Assembly: GCF_011764445.1 (NCBI RefSeq)
Contig: NZ_BLPG01000001.1
Location: forward strand, 868,001 to 932,000
Direction of reading: 5' to 3'
DNA: 64,000 bases
Source: Phytohabitans rumicis
GTDB lineage: Bacteria > Actinomycetota > Actinomycetes > Mycobacteriales > Micromonosporaceae
Shown: positions 46,621-55,798 of the stretch, in pieces
How the letters are laid out: each line of letters begins with the position of its first letter
Position numbering within the stretch: position 1 is the first letter of the stretch
Notes under the pieces: generated by a model
Told to the model about the DNA's origin: nothing
Database searches by the model: none
What the model saw: the letters and a program-made list of their open reading frames with translations, nothing else
Program-made: the position numbers and the translations under genes

Positions 46621-47342
46621 GCGCGGCCGTCGAGCTGCGTCAGGTGTCCAAGGTGTACGGATCGGGTCGCGCCGAGGTGCACGCGTTGCGCGAGGTCGAC
46701 CTGTCCGTTCGGGGCGGCGAGCTGGTGGCGGTGATGGGCCCGAGCGGCTCGGGCAAGAGCACGCTGCTCACGATCGCCGGAACGCTGGAGGAACCGACCA
46801 GCGGCGACGTCTTCATCGCCGGTCAGGAGTTGGCGTGCCTGTCCAGCAACGACCGCGCACGGCTGCGGCGGCGGTCGATCGGGTACGTCTTCCAGGACTT
46901 CAACCTCCTCGCCGGGCTGACCGCCGTCGAGAACGTGGCGCTTCCGCTGGAGCTGGACGGCGTGAAGGTCAAGGTTGCTCGGGCAGCCGCGATGGAGGTA
47001 CTCGCCAAGCTTGGCCTGACTGAGCGGGCCACCCGCGACCCGGACGAGCTGTCCGGCGGCGAGCGCCAACGGGTGGCGATCGCGCGGGCCGTCGTCGGTG
47101 AACGGCGGTTGCTGCTGGCCGACGAGCCCACCGGCGCGCTCGACTCGTTGAGCGGCGAGACGGTGATGCGGATGCTCCGCGTGGCCAGCCACGATGGCGT
47201 GGCCTGTGTGGTGGTGACCCACGACGCCCAGATGGCTTCCTGGGCCGACCGCGTGGTGTTCCTGCGTGACGGCCGGGTGGTCGACCAGACGGCACCGAGC
47301 CCTGGCCCGGAATCCCTCCTGGCCCCCGGGACCAACAAGTGA
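46617..47342 (+). CDS. ABC transporter ATPase (MacB/LolD type)
   Basis: 241 aa. Walker A MGPSGSGKST, Q-loop YVFQDFNLL, signature LSGGERQRVAIARA, Walker B LLLADEPTGALD and switch VVTHDAQMA, all as in LolD/MacB-type ATPases that drive FtsX-fold permeases. ATG 46617 overlaps the padR stop and its stop overlaps the permease GTG (GTGA). Likely works in export or cell-envelope stress response. Confidence 0.92.
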   Translation: MSAAVELRQVSKVYGSGRAEVHALREVDLSVRGGELVAVMGPSGSGKSTLLTIAGTLEEPTSGDVFIAGQELACLSSNDRARLRRRSIGYVFQDFNLLAGLTAVENVALPLELDGVKVKVARAAAMEVLAKLGLTERATRDPDELSGGERQRVAIARAVVGERRLLLADEPTGALDSLSGETVMRMLRVASHDGVACVVVTHDAQMASWADRVVFLRDGRVVDQTAPSPGPESLLAPGTNK

Positions 47343-49681
47343 GCCGTAACGGCGGCCTGCCGGCCCGGCGTGCGGTGGTCCGCTGGGCGTGGCGGCTGTT
47401 CCGCCGCGAGTGGCGCCAGCAGGTCGTGGTGCTGACGCTCCTGACCGTCGCCGTCACGGCGGCCGTCGTGGGCGTGTCGGCCGGCTACCACGCGACGCCG
47501 CCGGGCAGCGCCAGGTTCGGCGCCGCCAGCCAGCGGTTCACGTTGTACGCCGACGAACAGCGGCCGCTGGATCCCCGGATCGCGCAGGCGCGCGAGTGGT
47601 TCGGCACGATCGACGTGGTCGGGCACTGGTACCTGCCGGTCCCGGGTTCGGTGGAGACCGTCGAGCTGCGGGCGCAGGATCCACGCGGTCCGTACAGCGG
47701 GCCGATGCTGGGGCTGGTGACGGGTCGCTACCCGACCGCGCCCGGCGAGGCGGCGCTCACCGACGAGGTGGCGGCGGAGCTGCGGGTACGCGTCGGCGGC
47801 GCGCTGACCCTCGATGGCCGCACCTGGAGCGTGGTCGGCCTGGTCGAGAACCCCGGCGATCTTCGCGCGGAGTTCATCCTCGTAGCGCCGGCACGGCCCC
47901 TACCGCCGGAGTCGGTCACCGTGCTCACCGCCGCCGATCCGGCCCGGTTCGCGGAGTACCGCGCGCAGCACGGCCAGCCGCCGTACGAGGTGCGTCCCTC
48001 GGACGAGTGGGTCGAGGCGGCCGCCGGCGTGTTCAGCGTCTTCGCGGTGAGCATGCTGCTCATCTGCCTCATCGCGGCGGCCGGCTTCGCCGTCATCGCG
48101 CACCGCCGGCTGCGCCAGCTCGGCCTGCTCGCCGCGATCGGGGCGACTCCACGACACCTTCGTCTCGTACTGCTGGCCGACGGCGCCGCGGTCGGTGTCG
48201 CCGCGTCGGTGGTCGGCGCGGTCGCGGGTGTCCTGGTGTGGTTCGCCGTGACGCCACGGTTCGAGACGGCGGCGGGGCATCGCATCGACCGGCTCGACCT
48301 GCCGTGGTGGCAGATCGCCGCCGCCGTACTGCTGACGATCCTGACCGCGACCGCGGCGGCGTGGCGGCCGGCGCGCGTCGCTGCCCGGGTACCGATAACG
48401 CTCGCCCTGTCCTCGCGCCCGCCACGGCCCAAGCGGGTGCGCCGGTCGGCGGTGGCCGCGGCCGTGCTCTACGTGTTGGGCATCGTGTCGCTGCGGCTCG
48501 CGCAACGGAACAACGCGGCATCCGGCAACGCGCTGGAGGTCGCCGAGGTGGCGCTGATCGTCGCCGGCACGCTGGCGATCGGGTTCGCCCTGCTGTTCGT
48601 GGGCCCGCTGGCGATCCGGGTGCTTGCCGCCATCGGCGGCCGGCTTCCGGTCGCTTCCCGGCTGGCCTTACGTGACCTCGCCCGCCACCAGGCACGGTCG
48701 AGCGCCGCGCTGGCCGCGATCAGCGTGGCGCTCGCGATCCCGACCGCGATCGTGGTCGCGGCGGGCGTCCTCGCGCAGACCGCCGTCGAGAGCAACCTTT
48801 CCGACCGCCAGCTCCTCGTCTGGATCGACTCCCCCGGCCTGCGCGTTCCCGACCGCACACCGGCCCAGCTCGCGGCGATCGAGGCCCAGGTGCGGCGGTA
48901 CACGGCCACGCTCGCCAACCCGACCGTCATCCCGCTTGACATCGCGATAGATCCGGCCGAGGCACCGCAGGCGGATGCCGGTGGCGGACGGATCGGGCGG
49001 CTGCCGGCCGGTGCCGGCCCGTCGTTCGTCGCCACGCCCGAGCTGTTGGGCTACTACGGCGTCGACCCCGCCGGCGTCGGCCAGACAACGGACGTGCTGA
49101 CCACGCGGCCGCGGTTCGAGTCGCTTCCGAAGACGTTCCTCACCCCGGCGGCGCTGCGCCGCCACAACTGGCAGCCGGTGCGGGCCGGCTGGCTGGTCGA
49201 GGCCCCCCGGCCGTTGACCGAGGAGCAGCTCACCGGGGCGCGGGAACTCGCGCTCGACGCGGGGCTGGTCGTCGAGGACCGCGACAAGCGCGGCGGGCTG
49301 CTGGCACTGCGCGCGATCGCGACAGCGGCCGGAGCAGTACTCGCGCTCGCGATCCTTGCCATGACCGTCGGGCTGATCCGGGCCGAGGCGGCGGGCGACC
49401 TGCGCACGCTGACCGCGACGGGCGCGACGCGTCGCATCCGGCGCACGCTCACCTCGGCAACGGCCGGCGGGCTCGCGCTGCTGGGCGGGATCCTGGGCAT
49501 CGGCGCCGCGTACACCGTGATAGTGGCGGGTTCATCCCGCAACCAGCTCGGCGAGCTGGCGCGGGTGCCGGTCGTGGAGCTGCTCGTGATCGCTGTGGGC
49601 GTGCCGTTGGTCGCCGTGGCTCTTGGCTGGCTGCTCGCCGGCCGGGAGCCGCGATCCCTGATCCGAGTACGGCTGGAGTGA
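47339..49681 (+). CDS. FtsX-like ABC permease
   Basis: 780 aa. An N-terminal membrane segment (VVVLTLLTVAVTAAVVGVSAG) is followed by a ~190-aa extracytoplasmic region, then two FtsX-type membrane blocks (around residues 225-360 and 645-775) separated by a second extracellular region. Architecture and partner ATPase match MacB-like mechanotransmission transporters rather than conduit exporters. Substrate unknown. One rare TTA codon lies at 48668-48670. Confidence 0.88.
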   Translation: MSRNGGLPARRAVVRWAWRLFRREWRQQVVVLTLLTVAVTAAVVGVSAGYHATPPGSARFGAASQRFTLYADEQRPLDPRIAQAREWFGTIDVVGHWYLPVPGSVETVELRAQDPRGPYSGPMLGLVTGRYPTAPGEAALTDEVAAELRVRVGGALTLDGRTWSVVGLVENPGDLRAEFILVAPARPLPPESVTVLTAADPARFAEYRAQHGQPPYEVRPSDEWVEAAAGVFSVFAVSMLLICLIAAAGFAVIAHRRLRQLGLLAAIGATPRHLRLVLLADGAAVGVAASVVGAVAGVLVWFAVTPRFETAAGHRIDRLDLPWWQIAAAVLLTILTATAAAWRPARVAARVPITLALSSRPPRPKRVRRSAVAAAVLYVLGIVSLRLAQRNNAASGNALEVAEVALIVAGTLAIGFALLFVGPLAIRVLAAIGGRLPVASRLALRDLARHQARSSAALAAISVALAIPTAIVVAAGVLAQTAVESNLSDRQLLVWIDSPGLRVPDRTPAQLAAIEAQVRRYTATLANPTVIPLDIAIDPAEAPQADAGGGRIGRLPAGAGPSFVATPELLGYYGVDPAGVGQTTDVLTTRPRFESLPKTFLTPAALRRHNWQPVRAGWLVEAPRPLTEEQLTGARELALDAGLVVEDRDKRGGLLALRAIATAAGAVLALAILAMTVGLIRAEAAGDLRTLTATGATRRIRRTLTSATAGGLALLGGILGIGAAYTVIVAGSSRNQLGELARVPVVELLVIAVGVPLVAVALGWLLAGREPRSLIRVRLE

Positions 49682-49748
49682 CGGGGCCGGGCCCGGCCTG
49701 GCCTCGCCTGGCCCGGCCCACGGACCCGTCCGCCGACACCGACCCGTC

Positions 49749-49813
49749 CGTCGATCAAGGGCATATGGTCGTGGATCGGAGATCAAAGTGCGACCATATG
49801 CCCTTGATCGACG
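49749..49813. repeat. Perfect 23-bp hairpin with adjacent direct repeat
   Basis: Arms 49749-49771 and 49791-49813 are perfectly inverted (core GATCAAGGGCATATGGTCG) around a 19-nt loop. Sixteen bases of the right arm and its flank (CCCTTGATCGACGCGA, 49801-49816) are repeated directly a few bases downstream, before a run of CGACG units. It lies in the 266-bp gap between the FtsX permease and the next gene. It could terminate the upstream operon; its length is unusual for a terminator. Confidence 0.75.
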
Positions 49814-49947
49814 CGAAATCCCTTGATCGACGCGACGCGACGCGGCGCGGCGGGCGGGCGCGTGGAAGGGCGACGCGCCGCGGGCGGGTAGCGGTGGGGC
49901 GATAGTCTCACGGGGGTCGATGTGCGTTCGCCCTGGGGAGTTTCCAT

Positions 49948-50988
49948 ATGGAGCCGGCTGTCCGGTTGGCGTGGGCCGCCACGATCGCCTGCCGGCTCGT
50001 CGAAGCTCTGGGGCGGGGTGCCAGGCCGGGCGACGGCACGCCGGACGGCGCCCTGGTCGCCGCAGCGCAGGCGTACCTCGGCGACGTCGGCGCGGACGAG
50101 TTCGACGAGTTCCGGGACGTGCTGCGCCGGCTGGCCCGCACCGACCGAAACCTGGCCGCGGCCGCCCTGGACTGGACCGGGCTGATCGACCGCCGGCTCG
50201 CCTCCGGCGGCGAGTTGCCGCCACCGCTCGCGGAGCTGGTGACGGGCGTCGAGCCGGCGACGCTGGACCCGCTGGCGCAGGCGGTGTACGCCCAGGCCAC
50301 CGCCCGCGAGCAGGCGGCACCGCACCCGCTGTTCGGCGCGACGGAGCGCAGGCCCGCGCCGCCCCGATCCCCGCACGTACGCCAGGCGGTGATCGTCGCA
50401 GCCGCCGCCCTGATCCCGGTCGCGCTCATGGTCTGGCTGGCGGTCCGCTCACTCGGCCCGCCCGAGAGCGACCTGCCGTCGACCGTGAGCGAGCTCTCGG
50501 CGGCGTGCGAAGGAACGGTGTTTCCGGACGCCCCGGCGTACGCAGGCGCGGCTCCGCATCCCACCGTCGTGTTCGCCACCGACTACAACCTGCGCCTCGG
50601 CGGCGCGTGGGGCCGGCCGCCGGCGATCCTCGACGAGAAGAACAACGCGCTCTTCTCGAACGCGTGGAGATCCAACGACCCCGGCGAGGTGCAGGCGGTG
50701 GCGTGCATCGAGGTCGACCAGACCCAACAGAACACCATCGACACCTGTAACTACACCGACCCACGGCGGGTGGGGTTCGCCCAACCCCCGGTCCCGCTGC
50801 CGATGTACCGCGGCGAGTTCACCGTCACCCTGTACGAGACGCGCACCGGCCGCCAGATCCACCAGGCGCACATCTCCGGCGAGGTCACCGAGTGCCCCGA
50901 GAAGCTGCCGATCACCGCGAGCAGCGTCTACACAGAACCCAGCGCCCAGCAGTACGTAGACGCGATCGGCCAGTACGTCGACAGCTGA
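49948..50988 (+). CDS. Single-pass membrane protein with extracytoplasmic domain, unknown function
   Basis: 346 aa. GGGGAG precedes ATG 49948. Residues 1-145 are cytoplasmic and helical (LGDVGADEFDEFRDVLRRLA). A transmembrane segment spans about 147-167 (IVAAAALIPVALMVWLAVR). The outer domain (170-346) is beta-rich with four Cys that could form two disulphides (SAACEGT, VACIEVD, DTCNY, TECPEK). The architecture resembles sensor or anti-sigma-like membrane proteins, but no named family is recognised. Confidence 0.75.
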   Translation: MEPAVRLAWAATIACRLVEALGRGARPGDGTPDGALVAAAQAYLGDVGADEFDEFRDVLRRLARTDRNLAAAALDWTGLIDRRLASGGELPPPLAELVTGVEPATLDPLAQAVYAQATAREQAAPHPLFGATERRPAPPRSPHVRQAVIVAAAALIPVALMVWLAVRSLGPPESDLPSTVSELSAACEGTVFPDAPAYAGAAPHPTVVFATDYNLRLGGAWGRPPAILDEKNNALFSNAWRSNDPGEVQAVACIEVDQTQQNTIDTCNYTDPRRVGFAQPPVPLPMYRGEFTVTLYETRTGRQIHQAHISGEVTECPEKLPITASSVYTEPSAQQYVDAIGQYVDS

Positions 50989-51015
50989 GGAGTCCTTGAT
51001 CGGCAACGCGTGGCC

Positions 51016-53400
51016 CTACGCGCCGATGTTCGGCTGGGGGCCGGCGTATGTCTTCAGGAGGGTGGGGACGTCCTTGGCGGGGTCCACGGCGAACGAGTAG
51101 AAGGCGGCGGGATCGAACGCGGAGCCGTTGGTCTGCTGCTTGCCGGTGCAGTTGATGACGACGCTGCCGGACTGCTTCAACTGGGCGGCGCTGTCGGGGT
51201 AGAAGGGGTTGGCCACGTTCTCGTAGTAGCTGTTCTCGATCACCATCTTGGTGGCGCCCCGCGCGTAGTTGCCGTACGAGGTCAGGTTCTGCAGGTAGTT
51301 GTTGTAGAGGTGTGCGTACGCCACGTTGTCGGTGCTGGGGTTGCGCTGCTTGTTGTCGTGGATCCAGTTGTGGTGGATGGTCATCCGGGCGGTGACGTTG
51401 TCTGTCCAGCCGATGCCGAACGCCTTGTTGTTCTCCGACAGGATGTTCCACGACACGGTCAGGTAGCTGGTGTCCTTGCGGCTGTCGATCAGGCCGTCGT
51501 TCATCCGGGTGATGGTGTTGTGGTCGATCCAGACGTGGTGCGCGCCGTCCATCTGGATGCCGTCGTAGTCGTATTCCTTGTCGTCCGGGTCGTCGTCCGC
51601 CATCCGGGTGTCGCGGATGGTGAGGTTTCGGATGATGACGTTGTTGACCCCGGAACCGAGGAAGAAGCCACCGCCGACGATCTCGCCCTTGGTGCCGACC
51701 CCGATGATCGTCTTGTTCGACGCGACGCGGATCTCGGTGCCTTTCGGGCTGATGGTGATCGCCGCCCCGACCTTGATGACGTAGGCGGCGCTGGCCGTGG
51801 CGTACTTCACCAGGTCGGCCTGGGTGGTGACGGTGACGGTCTGGCCGGACGCGCCGCCCGTCGTGCCGCCGTCGGTGGACGCGAACCCGTCCGCGGTGCT
51901 GGACCAGGTCCGTGCGCTCGTGGTGGGCGCGCTGCCGACGGTGGAGCCGACCGGGTTCCAGCCGTCGGCGCCGGCCAGGTACTTCTGCGGCGTGTGGTTC
52001 GCGGCCTGCGCGTCGGTCAACTGTGGACGGTTGCCGTTGACCCCTGCGCCGGCGCCGGTGTTCTTGTATTCGGAGAACCGGGCGGCCTGCCAGGTGTTGC
52101 TCGACATGTCGGTCCACGGCTGGCCGGTCCTGATGGCGGCGCTGAGGCTCGACTCGCGGTAGACGACCTGGGCGTCGGCCCGCCACGGCCGGCCGAGGTA
52201 GCTGGAGCCGTTGGCCGCGTCCGCGGTGATTCGCGACTTGTAGAACAGGAAGCCGTACGTCTTGGTCGCCGCGGTGCTGGCCGCGGTCAGGCTGCCGCCG
52301 CGGGCCTTCTCGTGGATCTCGGAGTTGTCGAACACCGCGGTGCCGCCGCCGAACACGAAGTCCACCGTGCCCTCGACGTAGGAGTTCACGATGTACGCCC
52401 GGGCGCCGTCGTTGACCAGGAACGTGTCCTGGTCGCCCAGGAGGCGCACGTTGGACAGGGTGGCCCGGTCCGCGCTGAGGTGCAGGGCCACGGCCTGGTG
52501 TCCGCTGTCGACCGACGCCTCGTCGAAGTCGTTGGAGATGCTCAGGTTCGCCGCCACGAAGTCATGGCCGTGCACGAACGCGGTCGCGCTGTTCGATGTG
52601 CCGTACGCGCCCGCGTGGTGGTTGTTGACGATCACGACGTCGTCGGCGGAGTCACCGGTGCCCTGGAGCGTGATGTACGGCTTGTTCGCCGGCACCGTCA
52701 CGATCTCCCGGTACGTGCCCGGCTTGATGGTGATGGTGACCCGGCTGGCGTTGTTCGCGGGCACGGCGTCGATCGCGGCCTGCACCGTCTTGTACCGGCC
52801 CGTCCCGTCCGCGGCGACGGTGGTCGACCCGGCGACCGGCTTGAAAGCCCACTGCTTGTTGGTGTTCGCGGTGCAGGTCTCCTGGATGATGGCGGTCCCG
52901 GAGGTGACGGAGGCGCCCTTGTCACTGACGCAGAGGCCGCTGCCCACGTTCACGATCTGGAAGGTCCCGCTGCCGCTCGGTGTCAGCGTCCACGTCTGGT
53001 TGGCCTGGCCGTCGCCGCAGCCCCACTGCTGGAGCTGGACACCGCTCGCTGTCGAGCCGCCCGGCACGTCGACGCACATCCCGCTGTTGAGGTTGACCAG
53101 TCGGTAGCGGTTCGCGCCCGCGGTGACCAGCCTGAACTGCTGCCAGGTGGCCCCGGACGCGCAGCCCCACTGCTGGAGCTTGGCCCCGCTGGTCTTGGCG
53201 CCGGACACCACGTCGACACACAGGCCACTCTTGGTGACGGCGAGCTGGTACACGGCGCCCGCGGCCGGGGCGGTGGCCGCCTGCGAGGACAGCATGGAAA
53301 TCCCGATGACGGTGCCGGGAACGGCCACGGCCAGCGCGATCGCCGCCTGCCACCGCGTGGATCGGCGGAGTTTCGGGCGCCGGTGCTTCGACTCGGACAA
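51016..53400 (-). CDS. Secreted CBM13 - pectin methylesterase (CE8) - pectate lyase (PL1) fusion
   Basis: Degrades pectin outside the cell: the esterase removes methyl groups, then the lyase cleaves polygalacturonate. 794 aa from TTG 53400 (GAAGGG upstream, no better start). A signal peptide occupies about 1-42. Ricin-type trefoil (CBM13) about 48-195 has repeated LQQWGC motifs. CE8 about 200-500 has GDQDTF, VDFVFG and LGRPW (catalytic Asp, Asp, Arg). PL1 about 550-794 has DYDGIQMDG, VWIDHNT, LTVSWN and IHHNWI...QRNP. Divergent from the sigma factor/beta-helix gene, which may control it. Confidence 0.92.
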   Translation of the reverse strand: MSESKHRRPKLRRSTRWQAAIALAVAVPGTVIGISMLSSQAATAPAAGAVYQLAVTKSGLCVDVVSGAKTSGAKLQQWGCASGATWQQFRLVTAGANRYRLVNLNSGMCVDVPGGSTASGVQLQQWGCGDGQANQTWTLTPSGSGTFQIVNVGSGLCVSDKGASVTSGTAIIQETCTANTNKQWAFKPVAGSTTVAADGTGRYKTVQAAIDAVPANNASRVTITIKPGTYREIVTVPANKPYITLQGTGDSADDVVIVNNHHAGAYGTSNSATAFVHGHDFVAANLSISNDFDEASVDSGHQAVALHLSADRATLSNVRLLGDQDTFLVNDGARAYIVNSYVEGTVDFVFGGGTAVFDNSEIHEKARGGSLTAASTAATKTYGFLFYKSRITADAANGSSYLGRPWRADAQVVYRESSLSAAIRTGQPWTDMSSNTWQAARFSEYKNTGAGAGVNGNRPQLTDAQAANHTPQKYLAGADGWNPVGSTVGSAPTTSARTWSSTADGFASTDGGTTGGASGQTVTVTTQADLVKYATASAAYVIKVGAAITISPKGTEIRVASNKTIIGVGTKGEIVGGGFFLGSGVNNVIIRNLTIRDTRMADDDPDDKEYDYDGIQMDGAHHVWIDHNTITRMNDGLIDSRKDTSYLTVSWNILSENNKAFGIGWTDNVTARMTIHHNWIHDNKQRNPSTDNVAYAHLYNNYLQNLTSYGNYARGATKMVIENSYYENVANPFYPDSAAQLKQSGSVVINCTGKQQTNGSAFDPAAFYSFAVDPAKDVPTLLKTYAGPQPNIGA

Positions 53401-53526
53401 CGGTGTGGACCCTTCAGGAGTGCGGGTTGTGCGTCACCCTCGTAGATGCCACCGCCGGTCCGGGCATAACCGAAACTCGAAATTGCTCCTTTACAGGGAA
53501 AACGGCACCATGCCACCTTGTACCCC

Positions 53527-55671
53527 GTGACGGAGAGCCAGACCGAAGCCGCGCGCGACATTGCCGAGCTGGTGGCGCGGGCGCAAGCCGGCGACCGGCG
53601 GGCGCTGGACGACCTCATCGCCGGCCACCTCCCCGTCCTCTACAACGTGATTGGCCGTGGCCTGAACGGGCACGCCGACGTCGACGACGTGGTCCAGGAA
53701 ACGATGCTGCAGGTGTTCCGCGCGCTGCCGAAGCTCCAGGAGCCCGAACGGTTCCGGTCCTGGGTGGTGACCATCGCGTACCGGCAGGTCCAGCACCACC
53801 ACCGCAGGCAGAAGCGGACCCTCCTGGGCCGGCACGACCCGGCGGAGGTCGCCGACCCGGGCGCCGACTTCGCCGACCGGACCGTCACCGAGCTGATGCT
53901 GACCGGCCAGCGGCGCGAGGTGGCCGAGGCGGCGCGGTGGCTCGAGCCCGCCGACCGCGACCTGCTCTCGCTGTGGTGGCAGGAGGCCGCCGGCCAGCTG
54001 ACCCGGGCGGAGCTGGCCACGGCGCTGGACGTCAACCCGCAGCACGCGGCGGTCCGGCTCCAGCGGATGAAGGCGCAGCTCGACGTCGCCCGGATGATCG
54101 TGCGCGCCCTGCGCGAGGTCCCGATGTGTGGGCAGCTCGCCACGGCCGTCAGGGGGTGGGACGGCCGGCCCCGCCCGCTCTGGCGGAAGCGGCTGAACCG
54201 CCACGTACGCGGCTGCGACCAGTGTCGCGGGCAGCAGAACGGCCTGATCCCGCCGGAGAAGCTGCTGGCCGGGATCGGGCTCGTGGCGATGCCCGCCGCC
54301 CTGCAGGACAGCCTCCGGCCGGTACTCGAGGCGGCCGTGCCCGCGGTCGCGTCGGCGGCGGCCGCGGGCGGTCACCTGCTGCTGGGCAAGCTCAGCCTCC
54401 TCGACCAGCTCCGCAACCTCCTGCCGAGCCTGTCGGCCAAGCCGGTCGCGGCCGCCGCCACGGTGACGGTCATCGCGGCGGGCGGCCTGACGTACACCGT
54501 GCTGGAGACGCCCACCCCGCAGGCGCGCCCACCGGCGGTCAGCCCCACCGCCGCGCAGCGCGCCCTCGCCCCCACCCCCACCGCGGCGCCCGCGCCCGCC
54601 CGCACCATCGCGTCACCCACGGCCGCGGCCGCCCCGCCCGCGGTGTCCGGCGTACTCGAAGCCGACATCTACGTGGCACCGAACGGTTCCGACGGCGCCG
54701 ACGGGACGCTGGCCCGCCCGTATGCCACCCTCGGCAAGGCCGTGGCCGTCGCGCGACCGGGGCTGACCATCGCGCTGCGCGGCGGCACCTACCGACCGGC
54801 CGAACCGGTCACGATCACCATCAGCGGAACGCCGGACGCCCGCATCACGCTCAGCAACTACCGGGACGAGACGCCGGTCATCGACGCCAGCCGCGTACCC
54901 GCCGACAAGTGGATGATCACCCAGCAGGCCAGCCACTGGACGGTCCAGGGCCTGGAAATCAAAAACTCCAAGAGTCACGCGTACGCGTGCCTGTCCTGCC
55001 AGTACGTCACCTTCCGGCGTCTGTCCATTCACGACAATGTCGAGTCGGGTCTGACCGTGCGCGGCGCCAACACGATCGGCAATCAGGTGCTCGACAGTGA
55101 CTTCTTCGACAACCAGGGCATCGGCCTCGGCATCAAGTTTGGTTCCGGTGCGGACAACGTGATCCGCGGGTGCCGGGCGTACCAGAACGGCGACGACGGC
55201 ATCGACCTGGGTGCGTTCGCCAGCCCGGTAACGGTGCAGAGCAACTGGGCGTACGGCAACGGGGACGGCTTCGTCCTCGGCGGCGGCAATCCCGTCGCCT
55301 CCGCGGCGCACGTGGTCCGCGACAACGCCGCCTGGGACAACACCCACCACGGTTTCACCGACGGCACCAACCCGGGCCGGCTCCAACTGACCCGCAACAC
55401 CTCGTACCACAACGGCGCCGCCGGATACTTCATCGCCGATGCGCCGGCCACGCTGCGCGACAACATCGGGCTCGCGAACGACGCGGACGCCAAGCTCGGT
55501 GCCGGCGTCCAAGCGGCGGGCAACAGCTGGAACGGCGAGGGCCGGACCGCGGCGATGTTCGGCAGCACCGACCCCACGACCGCCCGGGGCCCGCGCCGGC
55601 CGGACGGCGGCCTGCCCACGACCACCTTCCTCACCACGAACGCCGGACTGGGCGCCTCCATGACCAGGTGA
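53527..55671 (+). CDS. ECF sigma factor fused to ZAS-like motif, TM anchor and PL9-like beta-helix
   Basis: 714 aa from GTG 53527 (TTG 53518 is also possible). Sigma region 2 is about 20-95 (DVDDVVQETMLQVFRALPKL, FRSWVVTIAYRQ); region 4 about 140-195 (LEPADRDLLSLWW...LDVNPQHAAVRLQRMK). Then HVRGCDQC (His226, Cys230, Cys233) matches the Hx3Cx2C motif of zinc-associated anti-sigma factors. A TM helix spans about 305-325, a Pro/Ala/Thr linker 328-375, then a beta-helix domain 378-714 opening IYVAPNGSDGADGTLARPY and containing IKFGSGADNVIRGC and NGDDGIDLG, as in PL9 lyases. The predicted topology puts the sigma part inside and the beta-helix outside. Probable pectin-responsive regulator of the divergent pectinase (inference). 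Confidence 0.87.
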   Translation: MTESQTEAARDIAELVARAQAGDRRALDDLIAGHLPVLYNVIGRGLNGHADVDDVVQETMLQVFRALPKLQEPERFRSWVVTIAYRQVQHHHRRQKRTLLGRHDPAEVADPGADFADRTVTELMLTGQRREVAEAARWLEPADRDLLSLWWQEAAGQLTRAELATALDVNPQHAAVRLQRMKAQLDVARMIVRALREVPMCGQLATAVRGWDGRPRPLWRKRLNRHVRGCDQCRGQQNGLIPPEKLLAGIGLVAMPAALQDSLRPVLEAAVPAVASAAAAGGHLLLGKLSLLDQLRNLLPSLSAKPVAAAATVTVIAAGGLTYTVLETPTPQARPPAVSPTAAQRALAPTPTAAPAPARTIASPTAAAAPPAVSGVLEADIYVAPNGSDGADGTLARPYATLGKAVAVARPGLTIALRGGTYRPAEPVTITISGTPDARITLSNYRDETPVIDASRVPADKWMITQQASHWTVQGLEIKNSKSHAYACLSCQYVTFRRLSIHDNVESGLTVRGANTIGNQVLDSDFFDNQGIGLGIKFGSGADNVIRGCRAYQNGDDGIDLGAFASPVTVQSNWAYGNGDGFVLGGGNPVASAAHVVRDNAAWDNTHHGFTDGTNPGRLQLTRNTSYHNGAAGYFIADAPATLRDNIGLANDADAKLGAGVQAAGNSWNGEGRTAAMFGSTDPTTARGPRRPDGGLPTTTFLTTNAGLGASMTR

Positions 55672-55692
55672 GTCCACCTCATCGTCACCGGG

Positions 55693-55721
55693 TTGACACG
55701 TGGTTGATCTGGGCGGATAGT
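55693..55721 (+). promoter_or_regulatory. Candidate sigma-70-type promoter upstream of repeat element C
   Basis: TTGACA (55693-55698), a 17-bp spacer, then GATAGT (55716-55721). The next rightward gene starts at 56158, so transcription would give a leader of about 430 nt that includes the whole of repeat element C. Confidence 0.5.
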
Positions 55722-55798
55722 ACGAGGTGCCAAAGTGAATTCAGGTCAGATCGAAGCCATCGACCGGCCGTTGCGCTGCTCGGGCGCCGCCATCCCGT

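Noticed and set aside
44817-48670. TTA codons in the M15-domain gene (44817) and the FtsX gene (48668) as bldA-type developmental control
   Set aside because: Only noted in two genes of mixed function. Without knowing the organism's tRNA usage, the inference is too weak.
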